In this document: in pieces, positions 9,091-17,644 of the stretch
Position numbering within the stretch: the stretch's first letter is position 1
How the letters are laid out: each line of letters opens with the position of its first letter
Assembly (NCBI GenBank): GCA_028864975.1
Contig: JAGWLG010000009.1
Coordinates: 54,145 to 118,144, forward strand
Direction of reading: 5' to 3'
Source: Thermoplasmata archaeon
Lineage (GTDB): Archaea > Thermoplasmatota > Thermoplasmata > Lutacidiplasmatales > UBA184
DNA length: 64,000 nt
Made by a program: the position numbers and the translations under genes
Notes under the pieces: generated by a model
What the model was told of the DNA's origin: nothing
Seen by the model: only the letters and a program-made list of their open reading frames with translations
The model's database searches: none

Positions 9091-9753
9091 TCACCCCGGG
9101 GCACGAAGCACGAGGGCGAAGTGCCCCCGCGAGAACGGCGCAAGGTCGACCGTCTCGAGCAAGTCCAACCCTTCCTGCTGGAGGTGGCGGGTCGCATCCT
9201 TGAGGACCGCTCGTGGTGGTGCTGTCTGGGTCACGGACCGGGTCTTGAGCATCAGGAGACCCGTGCCATGCGGCTTGAGCGAAGCGCGGAGGTTCTCGAG
9301 GAAGATCTCCACCTGGCCGCGCTGGGAGACGTCCTGGTAGAGGTGGTCGACCTCCCCGCAGTCGGCCCTGTAGCGCTCGGGGAGCTGGACATCCGCCAGG
9401 ACCGGCAGGACGTTCTCACGTCGCTGGGAGAGCGCCAGGAGGGCACCGAAGGCGCGGGGGGACTTCTCGACGACGTGGACCGTTCCTCGGGGGAGGATGT
9501 CGGAGAGATGGCTCACCGTCGTCCCATGCCCCCCACCCAGGTAGAGGACCGACCGGACCCGCTCGTAGGGCCATTGCCGGCCCCCCTGCGCGACGAAGGC
9601 CCCGAGCTTGCTCCGCCAGGGGTCGATCCGCCGGTACTCGACCCCATCCTCGACGACAAGGTCCTCACCGTAGACCTTCTCTCCGGGGCGCAGGTTCACG
9701 GTGTAGAACCCGGGCCCCCGACGGAAGAGGCCCGGGCGAAGGAGCTCCTGCAT
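9091..9753 (-). CDS. flpA: Fibrillarin-like rRNA/tRNA 2'-O-methyltransferase
   Basis: This 220-residue enzyme is the catalytic subunit of C/D-box sRNPs and transfers a methyl group from SAM to ribose 2'-OH. The fibrillarin signature is clear: a short N-terminal domain with GPGFYTVNLRPGEKVYGE, then RIDPWRSKLGAF, the SAM site YLGGGHGTTVSHLSDI, HVVEKSPR, VDHLYQDVSQ and the conserved Lys of LMLKTRSV. The length is typical. The partner gene nop5 is not in the window. The gene lies 23 nt downstream of the RidA gene. Confidence 0.95.
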   Translation of the reverse strand: MQELLRPGLFRRGPGFYTVNLRPGEKVYGEDLVVEDGVEYRRIDPWRSKLGAFVAQGGRQWPYERVRSVLYLGGGHGTTVSHLSDILPRGTVHVVEKSPRAFGALLALSQRRENVLPVLADVQLPERYRADCGEVDHLYQDVSQRGQVEIFLENLRASLKPHGTGLLMLKTRSVTQTAPPRAVLKDATRHLQQEGLDLLETVDLAPFSRGHFALVLRAPG

Positions 9754-9776
9754 GCTGAACGAAGCCTCCCCGGCCC

Positions 9777-10247
9777 TCAGGGCCGGACCGCGACCACCAT
9801 CTCCACTTCCACGGGGGTGTCCAGAGGCAGGCGAGCGGCGCCGATCGCGGCGCGAGCATGGCGGCCCGACTCGCCGAAGACCTCCACGAGGAGCTCCGAC
9901 GCTCCGTTCGCCACCTCGGGCTGGGCGGTGAACTGGGGAGCGCTCGCCACGAAGACCCCGACCCGGAGGATCCGCTCCACCCGGTCCAGGTTGCCCAGCA
10001 CGCTCCGCAAGGCCGAGAGCGAGTTCAAAGCCGCGAGCCGGGCCGCTTCCTTCGCTCGCTCGACGGTGACGTCCGATCCTACGAGGCCCTTCGCCAGGAG
10101 CTGCCCGTCCCGGAGCGGGAGCATGCCCGAGACCCACGCCTCCCCGCCGTGGACGACCACAGGTGCGTAGGCCCCCTTGGGCGCAGGAGGCGGAGGAAGC
10201 TCAATCTTCCGGAGACGCAAGGCCTCCTCCGCGCCGGTCGAGGTCAT
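9777..10247 (-). CDS. RidA/YjgF-family protein
   Basis: A 156-residue RidA-like protein, normally a trimer that hydrolyses reactive enamine/imine intermediates to ketones. Family features are GEAWVSGMLPLRDG near the N-terminus, EAARLAALNSLSALRSVLG, RILRVGVFVAS and the C-terminal block HARAAIGAARLPLDTPVEVE, which contains the substrate-binding Arg. It runs slightly longer at the N-terminus than the 125-130 residues usual for the family. It is followed closely by flpA. Confidence 0.88.
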   Translation of the reverse strand: MTSTGAEEALRLRKIELPPPPAPKGAYAPVVVHGGEAWVSGMLPLRDGQLLAKGLVGSDVTVERAKEAARLAALNSLSALRSVLGNLDRVERILRVGVFVASAPQFTAQPEVANGASELLVEVFGESGRHARAAIGAARLPLDTPVEVEMVVAVRP

Positions 10248-10270
10248 CCTTCAGGGCGACCTAGGTCGGG

Positions 10271-10278
10271 GCATAAGC
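10271..10278 (-). promoter_or_regulatory. TATA box for ridA-flpA
   Basis: GCTTATGC on the minus strand sits 24-31 nt upstream of the RidA ATG at 10247, consistent with a leaderless start. Confidence 0.45.
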
Positions 10279-10362
10279 GTCGCTCCCGTTCCCCAAGAAG
10301 GCCCCCCCTTGCTTGCGCTCCGCCGGAAGCGATATGCCATACCTCGTCCATCCCGTTTCTCC

Positions 10363-12396
10363 ATGACCCTGCGAAGCACCTTGCCCTCGGGTGTGAAGGG
10401 TCCGGGTTCGTGGCGGATCACACTGGCCCCCGTGCTCTTGTCGGTGGTGCTCGTGCTGCTCTCGGGAGCCGCCTTCGGCGGAGGACCTGCACGTCTCCAC
10501 CCTGCTCCGGTCTCGGACTCCTCCGCCCTTCACCACCGCATCTCGAGCAGTGTCCGCCCGGGGACGTCCCCCACCCCACAGGACCGGGGCGCGTTCGCCG
10601 TGGGCCTGACCATCATGACCCCCGAGGGCCCGAACCAGCCCGCGACCCTTCCCGTGGGGGTGAAGGCCACGGCCACTCCGAGCGATCCCAACTGCACGTC
10701 CGGCTTCCAGTTCGCGTTCAATTGGGGTGACGGAACGCCGAACACGACGGACACGAACGGGACCGACAGTCACTACTACAGCACGGCGGTCGCCAACCTA
10801 TCCACGGTCGACGTCACCGTTCAGGTCACCGACTGCAGGGGGAAGACCGGTCAGGGATTCGACTCGCCCTTCTTCTATCCCCCGGTCACGGCGACGCTCT
10901 CCACCCAACTCGCGCCGGCCTCGACGCCGCTGATCGCTCGGAACGTGTCTTCCCTGCAGCTGAACCTGACGGTCTCCAACATCCAGGGAGGGGCGTTCGG
11001 TGCCGTCCCCCCGTACTTCGTCAATTGGACCTTCGGCGATGGTGGGAAGCTCCCACTCGTCCCGCTCTCCTCGGGAGCCAACGGGTTCGCCGACACGGAG
11101 GTGCATACCTTCCTCCGCCCCGCCTCGTGGTCCGGACCCGACATTTTTACCGTGAGGGCTTGGGTCACGGACCGAGCCAACGGGAATTTCACAACCTCGC
11201 TCGAGGTCCAGCTCAACGGGACCCCGGCCATCGCTCATCCCCCTTCCGGGCCGTTGCCAGCGCTCTACCTCTACGCGATCATCGGCGGTGTTGGGGCGGC
11301 CGTCGCGGTCGTCGCCGTCGTTCTGGTCCGTCGTCGGACCACGAGAAAGCTCGGTGGAAAGGCACCCGAGGAGGGAACGGGCGACGTCGCGGACGATGGC
11401 TCCGTGTCGACGAAGACGGGGAAGTCGACCCCGGCTTCCAGCTCAACGCTCTCGGCGGGTGACCGACCCCTAGCGTCGAAGGTGTCCGGGTCCACGGCCA
11501 TGCCCGGCGAGATGGGGTCGTCCGGTCCCCCTCTCGCCTCCGAGCCCTCCGTGAAGCCCTCGCCCGCGGTCGTGGGCAGGCCTTCCCGCGCGGCGGCGAC
11601 CTTCCCCTCCACCCCAGCCGTTTCCGATCCGGCCGCACCCGTTCCCTGCATCATCTGTGGTACACCCTTGCCATCGACCGATGCCCCATGCCCTCGCTGC
11701 TCTCCCGAACGCTCGAGGGGCGTTGAGGTGGCCCCGCCTTCCCCGATCGAAGCGAGCGGTTCGGGCCTGGGACCGTCCAGTCCTCCGCTTCCGGGGCTGG
11801 CGAACACCGGCTTGACGCCCCCTCCGCTCCAGGTCGCTGGACCGGCCGCTCCTCCGACCGCCCCCTCGTCTCCCGCCCCATTCCCCCCGACGGCTCGCCC
11901 CATGACCGCTCACCCGTCGATCTCGTACGCTCCGGTGGCCCCGATGCCGGAGATCGAGCCCTTGCCCCCGACACACGCCCCCGCAGGTCCCGAGCCCGGC
12001 GTCGACACGACCCCGGTCATGCCGCTCGCCCCCCGGCCGAAACCGGAGCGAGCTGCATCCGAGCCCGCTCAGGCTCCCGCGCCCGGACCTGCGACCCCTG
12101 GGGGATCGGCGACAGCTCCACCCGCCGCGCCGAAGGGTGGCGCACCGGCGGGGTCGGCCGCCCCCTTCCTCTTCCCCGTCTCTCATAAGGCCCTTTTCGA
12201 GACTTTGGTGACCAGTGCTCCGGCTCCCAGCCCGGGCGCGGAGCCACCGACCGCGCCCTCCACCTCCAGCCTCGAGGGCGTGACGTCGTCGATCCCCGCA
12301 GCGCCCCCGAGCTCGGTGGCCACGAACTGCATGGTCTGCGGCGGGCCCTTGCGAGAGGGCTATTGCGCCTCCTGCAAGATGAACTGGCGAGAGTGA
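10363..12396 (+). CDS. Membrane-anchored PKD-like surface protein with cytoplasmic zinc ribbons
   Basis: A 677-residue protein. After a signal-like hydrophobic segment (APVLLSVVLVLLSGAAFGGG, residues about 23-42), two PKD-like beta domains follow. They are marked by FNWGDGTPNTTDTNGTDSHYYS and VNWTFGDGGKL, with several N-glycosylation sequons. A transmembrane helix (LYLYAIIGGVGAAVAVVAVV, about residue 305) leads into some 350 residues of Pro/Ala/Ser-rich cytoplasmic tail. This tail carries two zinc ribbons, CIICG/CPRC and CMVCGG/CASC at the extreme C-terminus. Start 10363 has a GATATGCC element 25-32 nt upstream. No enzymatic domain is visible; surface sensing or scaffolding is an inference. 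Confidence 0.8.
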   Translation: MTLRSTLPSGVKGPGSWRITLAPVLLSVVLVLLSGAAFGGGPARLHPAPVSDSSALHHRISSSVRPGTSPTPQDRGAFAVGLTIMTPEGPNQPATLPVGVKATATPSDPNCTSGFQFAFNWGDGTPNTTDTNGTDSHYYSTAVANLSTVDVTVQVTDCRGKTGQGFDSPFFYPPVTATLSTQLAPASTPLIARNVSSLQLNLTVSNIQGGAFGAVPPYFVNWTFGDGGKLPLVPLSSGANGFADTEVHTFLRPASWSGPDIFTVRAWVTDRANGNFTTSLEVQLNGTPAIAHPPSGPLPALYLYAIIGGVGAAVAVVAVVLVRRRTTRKLGGKAPEEGTGDVADDGSVSTKTGKSTPASSSTLSAGDRPLASKVSGSTAMPGEMGSSGPPLASEPSVKPSPAVVGRPSRAAATFPSTPAVSDPAAPVPCIICGTPLPSTDAPCPRCSPERSRGVEVAPPSPIEASGSGLGPSSPPLPGLANTGLTPPPLQVAGPAAPPTAPSSPAPFPPTARPMTAHPSISYAPVAPMPEIEPLPPTHAPAGPEPGVDTTPVMPLAPRPKPERAASEPAQAPAPGPATPGGSATAPPAAPKGGAPAGSAAPFLFPVSHKALFETLVTSAPAPSPGAEPPTAPSTSSLEGVTSSIPAAPPSSVATNCMVCGGPLREGYCASCKMNWRE

Positions 12397-12497
12397 CCTG
12401 CTCCCCCCGAACCCCTCTGGGATCGTAGGATCGCCACGAGGGGAGACCGCCCGAACTACGAGGAAGAGGTCGTCGGAGGAAACGCTCTTACCTTCCC

Positions 12498-14216
12498 GTG
12501 GTAACGGGTACCGTGGTCGGAGCGACCCTCGACCCCGAGCGCGGGATCCCTTCCCTCGAAGTGCCTCCGGGGGCCACTTCCGAGGAGAGGTCCTTTGCCG
12601 CCGTGGAACGCGAGGTGGTCGAGCACCTCTTCCGTCTCTCCCCCGGATTGGCGGTGGTCCTGGGGATCCACTCGTACGACGGGCTGCTTCCGGACCTCGG
12701 CAGGTCCAGCGTTGAGAACTGGGCCCGTCGAAGCCAGGAGCTCCTCGCGAAGCTTGGCGCCTTCGGAGACAAGGAGCTCTCCCGCGACCGTAAGCTCGAC
12801 CGGGACCTCCTCCGGCTCCGCCTGAGGAGCGAGCTCTTCGACCTGGTCGACTACCTCTACCTGGACCGGCTTCCTCTCGCCTACGTCGGGCCGCTCGAGC
12901 TCGTCCCCTACACGGCCCGCCCCTATGCTCCTGCCGCGCATCGGGCCGAGGCGATGGTGCGCGTGCTGCGAGGGGCCCCATCGCTGCTGCGCACGGGGCT
13001 TGAACGCCTCTCGCGTCCTCTCCCCGAGGCCTTCGTGAAGATCGCCCTCGCGATGGCCGAAGGTCTGGTCCCTCACTTCCGGGAGAGCGAGAGCTTTGTC
13101 CGGAACGAGGCCCCGTCGCTCTTGCGGGAATACCAAGCTGCGCGCGAGGGGGCCGAGGCTGCCGCCACTGGGTTCGTGGAGCATCTTCGAGGCTCCCTGC
13201 CCGGGGCGACGGGCGACTTCGCCCTCGGCCCCGAGCGTTTCCAGCGGTTGCTCAAGGTCCGGGAGGGGCTCGAACTGCCCTGGGCGGCGCTCGAAAAGGA
13301 AGGATGGGAGGACCTGCGCCGGAACCAGAGACGGTTGGAGGAGATCGCCCGCTCGGCCCGCCCCCCGACGACCAAGGAAGCGGTGCTCAAGGCGATGGCC
13401 GCGGACCACCCCCGGGCCGAGGACCTACTGAGCGAGGCTGCGGGCCAGGTCGAGGAGACCCGCAGGTTCGTCCTCGACAAGGAGCTTGTCACGATCCCGA
13501 CGCCCGAGCGATGTCGCGTGGAGCCGACCCCGCTCGTCGACCGGGCCTGGACCACGGCGAGCATGGACCCGCCCGGTCCCTTCGAGACCTCGACCCATGA
13601 AGGGGTCTACCACGTCACACCGGTCGAGGACTCCTGGGACGCCGAGAAGAAGGAGCAATGGCTCGCGTCGTTCAATCGACCGGTGCTTCGGAACGTGACC
13701 GCCCACGAGGTCTACCCCGGGCACTACGTCCAGTTCCTCCACTTCCGGGCCCACACCTCCACCCTCACCCGACGGGTCTACCTCTCGGGGGCTTTCACAG
13801 AGGGTTGGGCCCACTACACGGAGCAGCTCATGATCGAGCAGGGTTTCCGTGCGGGGGAGCCCGCGGCGGAGCTCGCGGAGCTTACCGACGCGCTCCTTCG
13901 TGACGTGAGGCTCCTCGCCTCGGTCGGAATGCACGCCAGGGGGACGACCGTGGCCCAGGCGACCACGCTCTTCGAGAAGGAGGCCCACATGGAGCACTTC
14001 CCCGCCGAGCGAGAGGCGATGCGGGGAACCTTCAACCCCGAGTACTTCGGTTACACACTGGGCAAGCTGGCGATCCTGAAGGCCCGTCGAGCCTACTTCG
14101 AGCGCCACCCAGGCTCCTCGCTCAAGAGCTTCCACGACCTCCTGCTCTCCTTCGGGGCCCCGCCGGTCGGCTTCCTCGAACCTCTGCTGCTGGGGACGGA
14201 GCTTCCTTCTCCGTGA
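12498..14216 (+). CDS. DUF885-family putative zinc metallopeptidase
   Basis: A 572-residue protein with the DUF885 hallmark: FETSTHEGVYHVTP followed by TAHEVYPGHYVQFLH near residue 400, the HExxPGH variant of the HExxH zinc site. About 35 residues later TEGWAHYTEQLMIEQ probably supplies the third ligand. The rest is helical, as in M3/M32-like peptidases. No signal peptide is seen, so it is probably cytosolic. The GTG at 12498 is the first good start. It is followed by a methyltransferase 28 nt downstream. Confidence 0.85.
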   Translation: MVTGTVVGATLDPERGIPSLEVPPGATSEERSFAAVEREVVEHLFRLSPGLAVVLGIHSYDGLLPDLGRSSVENWARRSQELLAKLGAFGDKELSRDRKLDRDLLRLRLRSELFDLVDYLYLDRLPLAYVGPLELVPYTARPYAPAAHRAEAMVRVLRGAPSLLRTGLERLSRPLPEAFVKIALAMAEGLVPHFRESESFVRNEAPSLLREYQAAREGAEAAATGFVEHLRGSLPGATGDFALGPERFQRLLKVREGLELPWAALEKEGWEDLRRNQRRLEEIARSARPPTTKEAVLKAMAADHPRAEDLLSEAAGQVEETRRFVLDKELVTIPTPERCRVEPTPLVDRAWTTASMDPPGPFETSTHEGVYHVTPVEDSWDAEKKEQWLASFNRPVLRNVTAHEVYPGHYVQFLHFRAHTSTLTRRVYLSGAFTEGWAHYTEQLMIEQGFRAGEPAAELAELTDALLRDVRLLASVGMHARGTTVAQATTLFEKEAHMEHFPAEREAMRGTFNPEYFGYTLGKLAILKARRAYFERHPGSSLKSFHDLLLSFGAPPVGFLEPLLLGTELPSP

Positions 14217-14244
14217 ACCGATCAGGCCTCCACCGGAGCGGGGT

Positions 14245-15114
14245 GTGAGCGGACGAGACTGGGCCCCCCCACGTCCCATGGGCGCGGCGTTCCGCCGACA
14301 CTACGAACGCCAGGCCGACGAGGCTCACCGCGTCCGCTCGGGAAGGAGCGTGATCGAGTTCGAACGCCAGAAGGAGATCCTCACACGCTTCCTCCCGCGC
14401 CCACCGGCCCGGGTCCTGGACATCGGGGGGGGACCCGGGGCGTACTCGCTCTGGCTGGCGCACCAAGGATACGAGGTCCACCTCCTCGATGTGATGGGGC
14501 TCCACATCGAGGAAGCGAAGCGGAGGGCCCAAGCGCAGCGGGTAGCGATCGACGCCACGGTCGGAGATGCCCGTGCACTTCCGTACCCGGACCGCTTCGC
14601 GGACGCGCTCCTCCTGATGGGCCCCCTCTACCATCTCACGGACCCTGCCGGTCGGAAGGCCGCCCTCCTCGAAGCGCGGCGGGTCCTTCGCCCGGGAGGG
14701 CTGCTCGCGACCGTCGGGATCTCGAGGTTCACCTCGATGCTGGACGGTAGCTGGCAGGGATTCATCCGCGACCCCAAGTTCCGACCGATCGTCTCCCGCG
14801 ACCTTCGGTCAGGACAGCACAGGAATCCTCCCGGTCATCCGTCCTACTTCACGACGGCGTACTTCCACCACCCCGAAGAGCTGCGGTCGGAGATCAAGGG
14901 GGCGGGCTTCCGCGACGTGCACGTGGTCGCCTCGGAAGGCTTCCTCTGGTGGACCCCCGGGATCCTGGAACTGTGGAAGGACACCCATCTACGGGAGTAC
15001 CTCAAGGGACTCCTCCGACGCGTCGAGGAGGAACCTTCGCTGATCGGTCTCGGCCCCCACCTGATGGGCCTCGCGCGGCGCCCAAGGCGCCGAGCGCTTC
15101 CTAGCGCACCATGA
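14245..15114 (+). CDS. Class I SAM-dependent methyltransferase
   Basis: A 289-residue Rossmann methyltransferase. Motif I is VLDIGGGPGAYSLWLA (about residue 58), the acidic residue of motif II is in VHLLDV, motif post-II is VGDARALPYPD, and LLMGPLYHLTD with GGLLATVGIS marks motifs IV-V. The substrate is unknown. The GTG at 14245 is taken as start; an ATG at 14278 is possible. The 3' end overlaps the convergent GNAT gene by 14 nt. It probably shares a transcript with the DUF885 peptidase. Confidence 0.88.
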   Translation: MSGRDWAPPRPMGAAFRRHYERQADEAHRVRSGRSVIEFERQKEILTRFLPRPPARVLDIGGGPGAYSLWLAHQGYEVHLLDVMGLHIEEAKRRAQAQRVAIDATVGDARALPYPDRFADALLLMGPLYHLTDPAGRKAALLEARRVLRPGGLLATVGISRFTSMLDGSWQGFIRDPKFRPIVSRDLRSGQHRNPPGHPSYFTTAYFHHPEELRSEIKGAGFRDVHVVASEGFLWWTPGILELWKDTHLREYLKGLLRRVEEEPSLIGLGPHLMGLARRPRRRALPSAP

Positions 15115-15667
15115 GCCAGCAGTCGCGTGGGACCCCTTCGAAGACCTCGTGGCCCTCGAGCCTCCGCGCCTTGCGGAACCGGGCCTTCTCGAACGCGCGT
15201 ACCGATCGCGGGTTGTCGACGCGGGGGTCGGCCATCACCCGGTCCGCGTGCCGTTCGCGCTTCAGGAACTCGCAAAGGAGATCGATGCTCCTCGCGCCTA
15301 GACCCTGGCCCCAGAGGTCGGTCTCCCCGAGGAACAGGTCGATCCCGAAGGTCCGCTCCTCCGGAGCGAAACCGAAGCGAAGTGCATCCTCTCGCAGAAT
15401 GCGATAGAACTGGAGGAAGCCGACCGGCCGACCCGCGACCTCCAGGATGCACGGCTGGTACTCCTCGACCCGGGACGCCCCCGGGTCCGTCTCCCTCCCG
15501 AAGTAGTGCCGCCGGACCCCCTCCTCGTCCAAGGGCCGGTCGCGTCCCGAGTAGAACTGGATGACCTTGGGGTCGGAACGCCAGCGGGCGAGCATGCGGG
15601 TGTCCTCTTCCATGGCGGAGCGGATGCTCAGGTCGCCCGAGGAACAGATCAGGGTCAAGGCCGTCAT
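15101..15667 (-). CDS. GNAT N-acetyltransferase (AAC(6')-like)
   Basis: A 188-residue acetyltransferase resembling the aminoglycoside 6'-N-acetyltransferase branch of GNATs. Features are DLSIRSAMEEDTRMLARW at the N-terminus, YQPCILEVAGRPVGFLQFYR, the acetyl-CoA loop GETDLWGQGLGARSIDLL (QGLGA), and RVMADPRVDNPRSVRAFEKA with the conserved DP and N of this subgroup. The natural acceptor is unknown; resistance should not be assumed. It converges with the methyltransferase at 14245-15114. Confidence 0.88.
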   Translation of the reverse strand: MTALTLICSSGDLSIRSAMEEDTRMLARWRSDPKVIQFYSGRDRPLDEEGVRRHYFGRETDPGASRVEEYQPCILEVAGRPVGFLQFYRILREDALRFGFAPEERTFGIDLFLGETDLWGQGLGARSIDLLCEFLKRERHADRVMADPRVDNPRSVRAFEKARFRKARRLEGHEVFEGVPRDCWLMVR

Positions 15668-15737
15668 GCGCAGGAGCACGCTAGGCTTCTCGCTTTGGCT
15701 CTTCCGTTCGGTCCCCCCGGCACCACTGGACCGCCGG

Positions 15738-15746
15738 CCTTTATCC
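15738..15746 (+). promoter_or_regulatory. TATA-like element for the 15770 gene
   Basis: CCTTTATCC lies 24-32 nt before the ATG at 15770, predicting a leaderless transcript. Confidence 0.4.
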
Positions 15747-15769
15747 ACCGGTCCTCGGTCGGGCCCACC

Positions 15770-16105
15770 ATGACGTGGGACCCTCAGACCTACTCCTTCG
15801 ACCGCTGCTCCTCCTGCGCCGCACCGGTGACCGAGCTTCTCGTGGTCCGGACCGGCGAGGTCGCGGACGACTGGCTCTGTGCGGGATGCGCGGGTCGGTT
15901 CCGGTCGGGGCTTGGCGCCCTCGGGGCGAACCAGGTGATCGCTTCCACCCCGCTCCGAGTGTCGGAGGACCCCCTTTGCCCCTACCACCAAGGCGCGGAG
16001 GCGAACGCCTGCAAGCTGCACCGATGGGGGAACCGTGTGTTCCTCACCAAGATGGCCCGGAAAGGTAGTGGTCGCAACGTGGGCCACTTTCCCGGGGTCC
16101 GCTGA
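15770..16105 (+). CDS. Hypothetical cysteine-rich protein
   Basis: A 111-residue protein with CSSC near residue 13 and CAGC near residue 39, which look like a treble-clef or zinc-ribbon site. A second Cys/His-rich stretch (CPYHQGAEANACKLHRWGNR) follows and could bind another metal. The C-terminus is basic. No family was recognised. Its own TATA-like element supports expression. Confidence 0.6.
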   Translation: MTWDPQTYSFDRCSSCAAPVTELLVVRTGEVADDWLCAGCAGRFRSGLGALGANQVIASTPLRVSEDPLCPYHQGAEANACKLHRWGNRVFLTKMARKGSGRNVGHFPGVR

Positions 16106-16255
16106 CCAGGGGCTAACCCGGGGGGGTGAGACGACCCGCCGCTCTCGTGGATGCCGCCTCTGCACCGAACGAGAGCTCAGCCCAGCTCGAGACGCTGCGT
16201 CCTCCGCGCAAGCGAGGGGAGGGCGAGCACGCTCTGCCAGGAAGGGGGGGCGAGC

Positions 16256-16636
16256 TCAGCGCTTGCCCGCGGGCTTGGCGCCCGGCTTCGCGTAGTCCTT
16301 CATCCCCTGGATGTCGATCGAGACCACCGGCTCGTCCCCTACGACCCACGCGTCGTGCCCCGGGGGGATGAGGGCGACCTCGCCTGGGCGGATCTCCTGC
16401 TCCGTGCCATCGTCCATCTTCACGCGCAGGACCCCCGACACCTGGAAGGAGAGGTGAGGCATCTGGCAGCTTTTCGTCTTGGCGATGGGTTGCAGGTCCT
16501 TCGACCACTTCCATCCAGGCTGGAAGGTCGCACGTCCCAGGGTCAGCCCCCCGACGTTGACGATCTCGATCTTGCCGTTCGGTACGTTCCTCGCCTCGTG
16601 CGGGGCACTGAAGCTGTGCTTCTCGGGCTTCGCCAT
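16256..16636 (-). CDS. Cupin-domain protein
   Basis: A 126-residue single-cupin protein. The beta-barrel is recognisable from LGRATFQPGWKWSKDLQP, PHLSFQVSGVLRVKMDDGTE and the second cupin motif PGEVALIPPGHDAWVVGDEP. Metal ligands are incomplete compared with the usual G(X)5HXH motif, so an enzymatic role is uncertain; binding or regulatory cupins are alternatives. The basic tail is AKPGAKPAGKR. The minus-strand sequence TTTCATATG about 25 nt upstream of the start can serve as TATA box. Confidence 0.8.
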   Translation of the reverse strand: MAKPEKHSFSAPHEARNVPNGKIEIVNVGGLTLGRATFQPGWKWSKDLQPIAKTKSCQMPHLSFQVSGVLRVKMDDGTEQEIRPGEVALIPPGHDAWVVGDEPVVSIDIQGMKDYAKPGAKPAGKR

Positions 16637-16887
16637 GCCCAGCAGCAATCGTCTCACATATGAAACAATTTCGCGCCATGACCGTGACAGGCGGTTGGAG
16701 GCCTCCGCCGCTGCTCGCTGGGCTGGAACGCGGGACGGTTCTCTTGAGTCGGCGAAGGATGACCCCACGAGTGTCGGAGGAGGTACCAGAATCCACGCGA
16801 GGGTGTTGATCCCGCGGCATCGTTGGGGTGGACAATCAGTCCAGCGGGCCGGCCATCTTTTGGGGAGGGGGCGGTGAGGGCCGCGGA

Positions 16888-17121
16888 CTAGCTCTCGAGA
16901 AGCTCTGCGAACTCCTCAGGTGAGACTCCCGCAATACGCAGGCAGGCGCGGAGCGTACCTCGCTTGAGGGGCCCTTCGTGGATCGGGATGACGACGAGCC
17001 CGAAAACACCTGGCTTGCTCATGATGTAGTGGCTCCCTGTTTGGCGTCGAAACACCCATCCGGCGCGTTGGAAACCGCGGATGGCCTCGCGAGGGGAGAT
17101 GTTACCGAGGTTTGTCCCCAA
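16888..17121 (-). CDS. hicA: HicA-like toxin (mRNA interferase)
   Basis: A 77-residue double-stranded-RNA-binding-fold toxin that would cleave mRNA. It has the HicA pattern ISPREAIRGFQRAGWVFRRQ followed by the catalytic-His motif TGSHYIM and VVIPIHEGPLKRGTLRACLR. The likely start is a TTG at 17119-17121, directly abutting the TGA of the upstream antitoxin gene (TGATTG), so translation depends on HicB reading. The order antitoxin-then-toxin is the less common one for hic loci. Confidence 0.88.
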   Translation of the reverse strand: MGTNLGNISPREAIRGFQRAGWVFRRQTGSHYIMSKPGVFGLVVIPIHEGPLKRGTLRACLRIAGVSPEEFAELLES

Positions 17122-17385
17122 TCAGACCGCCGCTAACTCAACTCGGAAGGTTCGGACAGCCCGCCCGGCTTCCGAAGGCTTGCGGGGATGGGCCTGCTGG
17201 GCGAGTACCTCAAGATACCCCTCGATGGCGTCAGCGATGTTCTTACGGATTCCCGACAGATTCTCGGCTTGGGTCACGCAACCCGGCAACTCCGGTACTT
17301 CCGCCCAGTATCCGCCTTCTTCGGCCTTGTAGACCTTGACGGTGAATCCACTCCTCATCACACGGGGGACGCGGCGAATGGCCAT
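17122..17385 (-). CDS. hicB: HicB-like antitoxin
   Basis: An 87-residue protein with the partial RNase H fold of HicB antitoxins: FTVKVYKAEEGGYWAEVPEL, PGCVTQAENLSGIRKNIADA and IEGYLEVLAQQ. No separate DNA-binding domain follows, so autoregulation may need another factor. The gene is immediately upstream of hicA and the two form a type II toxin-antitoxin operon. About 260 bases upstream, to 17644, hold no gene I can support. Confidence 0.88.
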   Translation of the reverse strand: MAIRRVPRVMRSGFTVKVYKAEEGGYWAEVPELPGCVTQAENLSGIRKNIADAIEGYLEVLAQQAHPRKPSEAGRAVRTFRVELAAV

Positions 17386-17644
17386 ATTGGTTCCGTCTGG
17401 GCTTGACCAGTGGCCACGACTCGTCGTTACGGTCGCGCGGGAGCCCTAGACCAGACCCTCAGCGGGTCCGCTTCGCTTTCGATCTTCGGGACCGCGCCAA
17501 CCTCGGGAGCCGCCTCAGCACTCTTGCGATAGCGAGCGCGGGGCCCTTCTGCCCGGCGGCGCGTTTGTCGCGCGAGGCATTCTTCTCGCGGGGTTGGGCC
17601 GAAGCGAGGTTGGCGGAAGGTCGGTGTTCCCTGCGTATAGCACG

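Noticed and set aside
11470..12981. Minus-strand 503-codon frame opposite the PKD/zinc-ribbon protein
   Set aside because: The translation is almost entirely Arg/Gly/Ser repeats, mirroring the Pro/Ala-rich tail of the real plus-strand gene.
15668..16165. N-terminal extension of the GNAT gene
   Set aside because: The extra residues are not acetyltransferase-like and would run over the plus-strand gene at 15770. ATG 15667 gives the family N-terminus.
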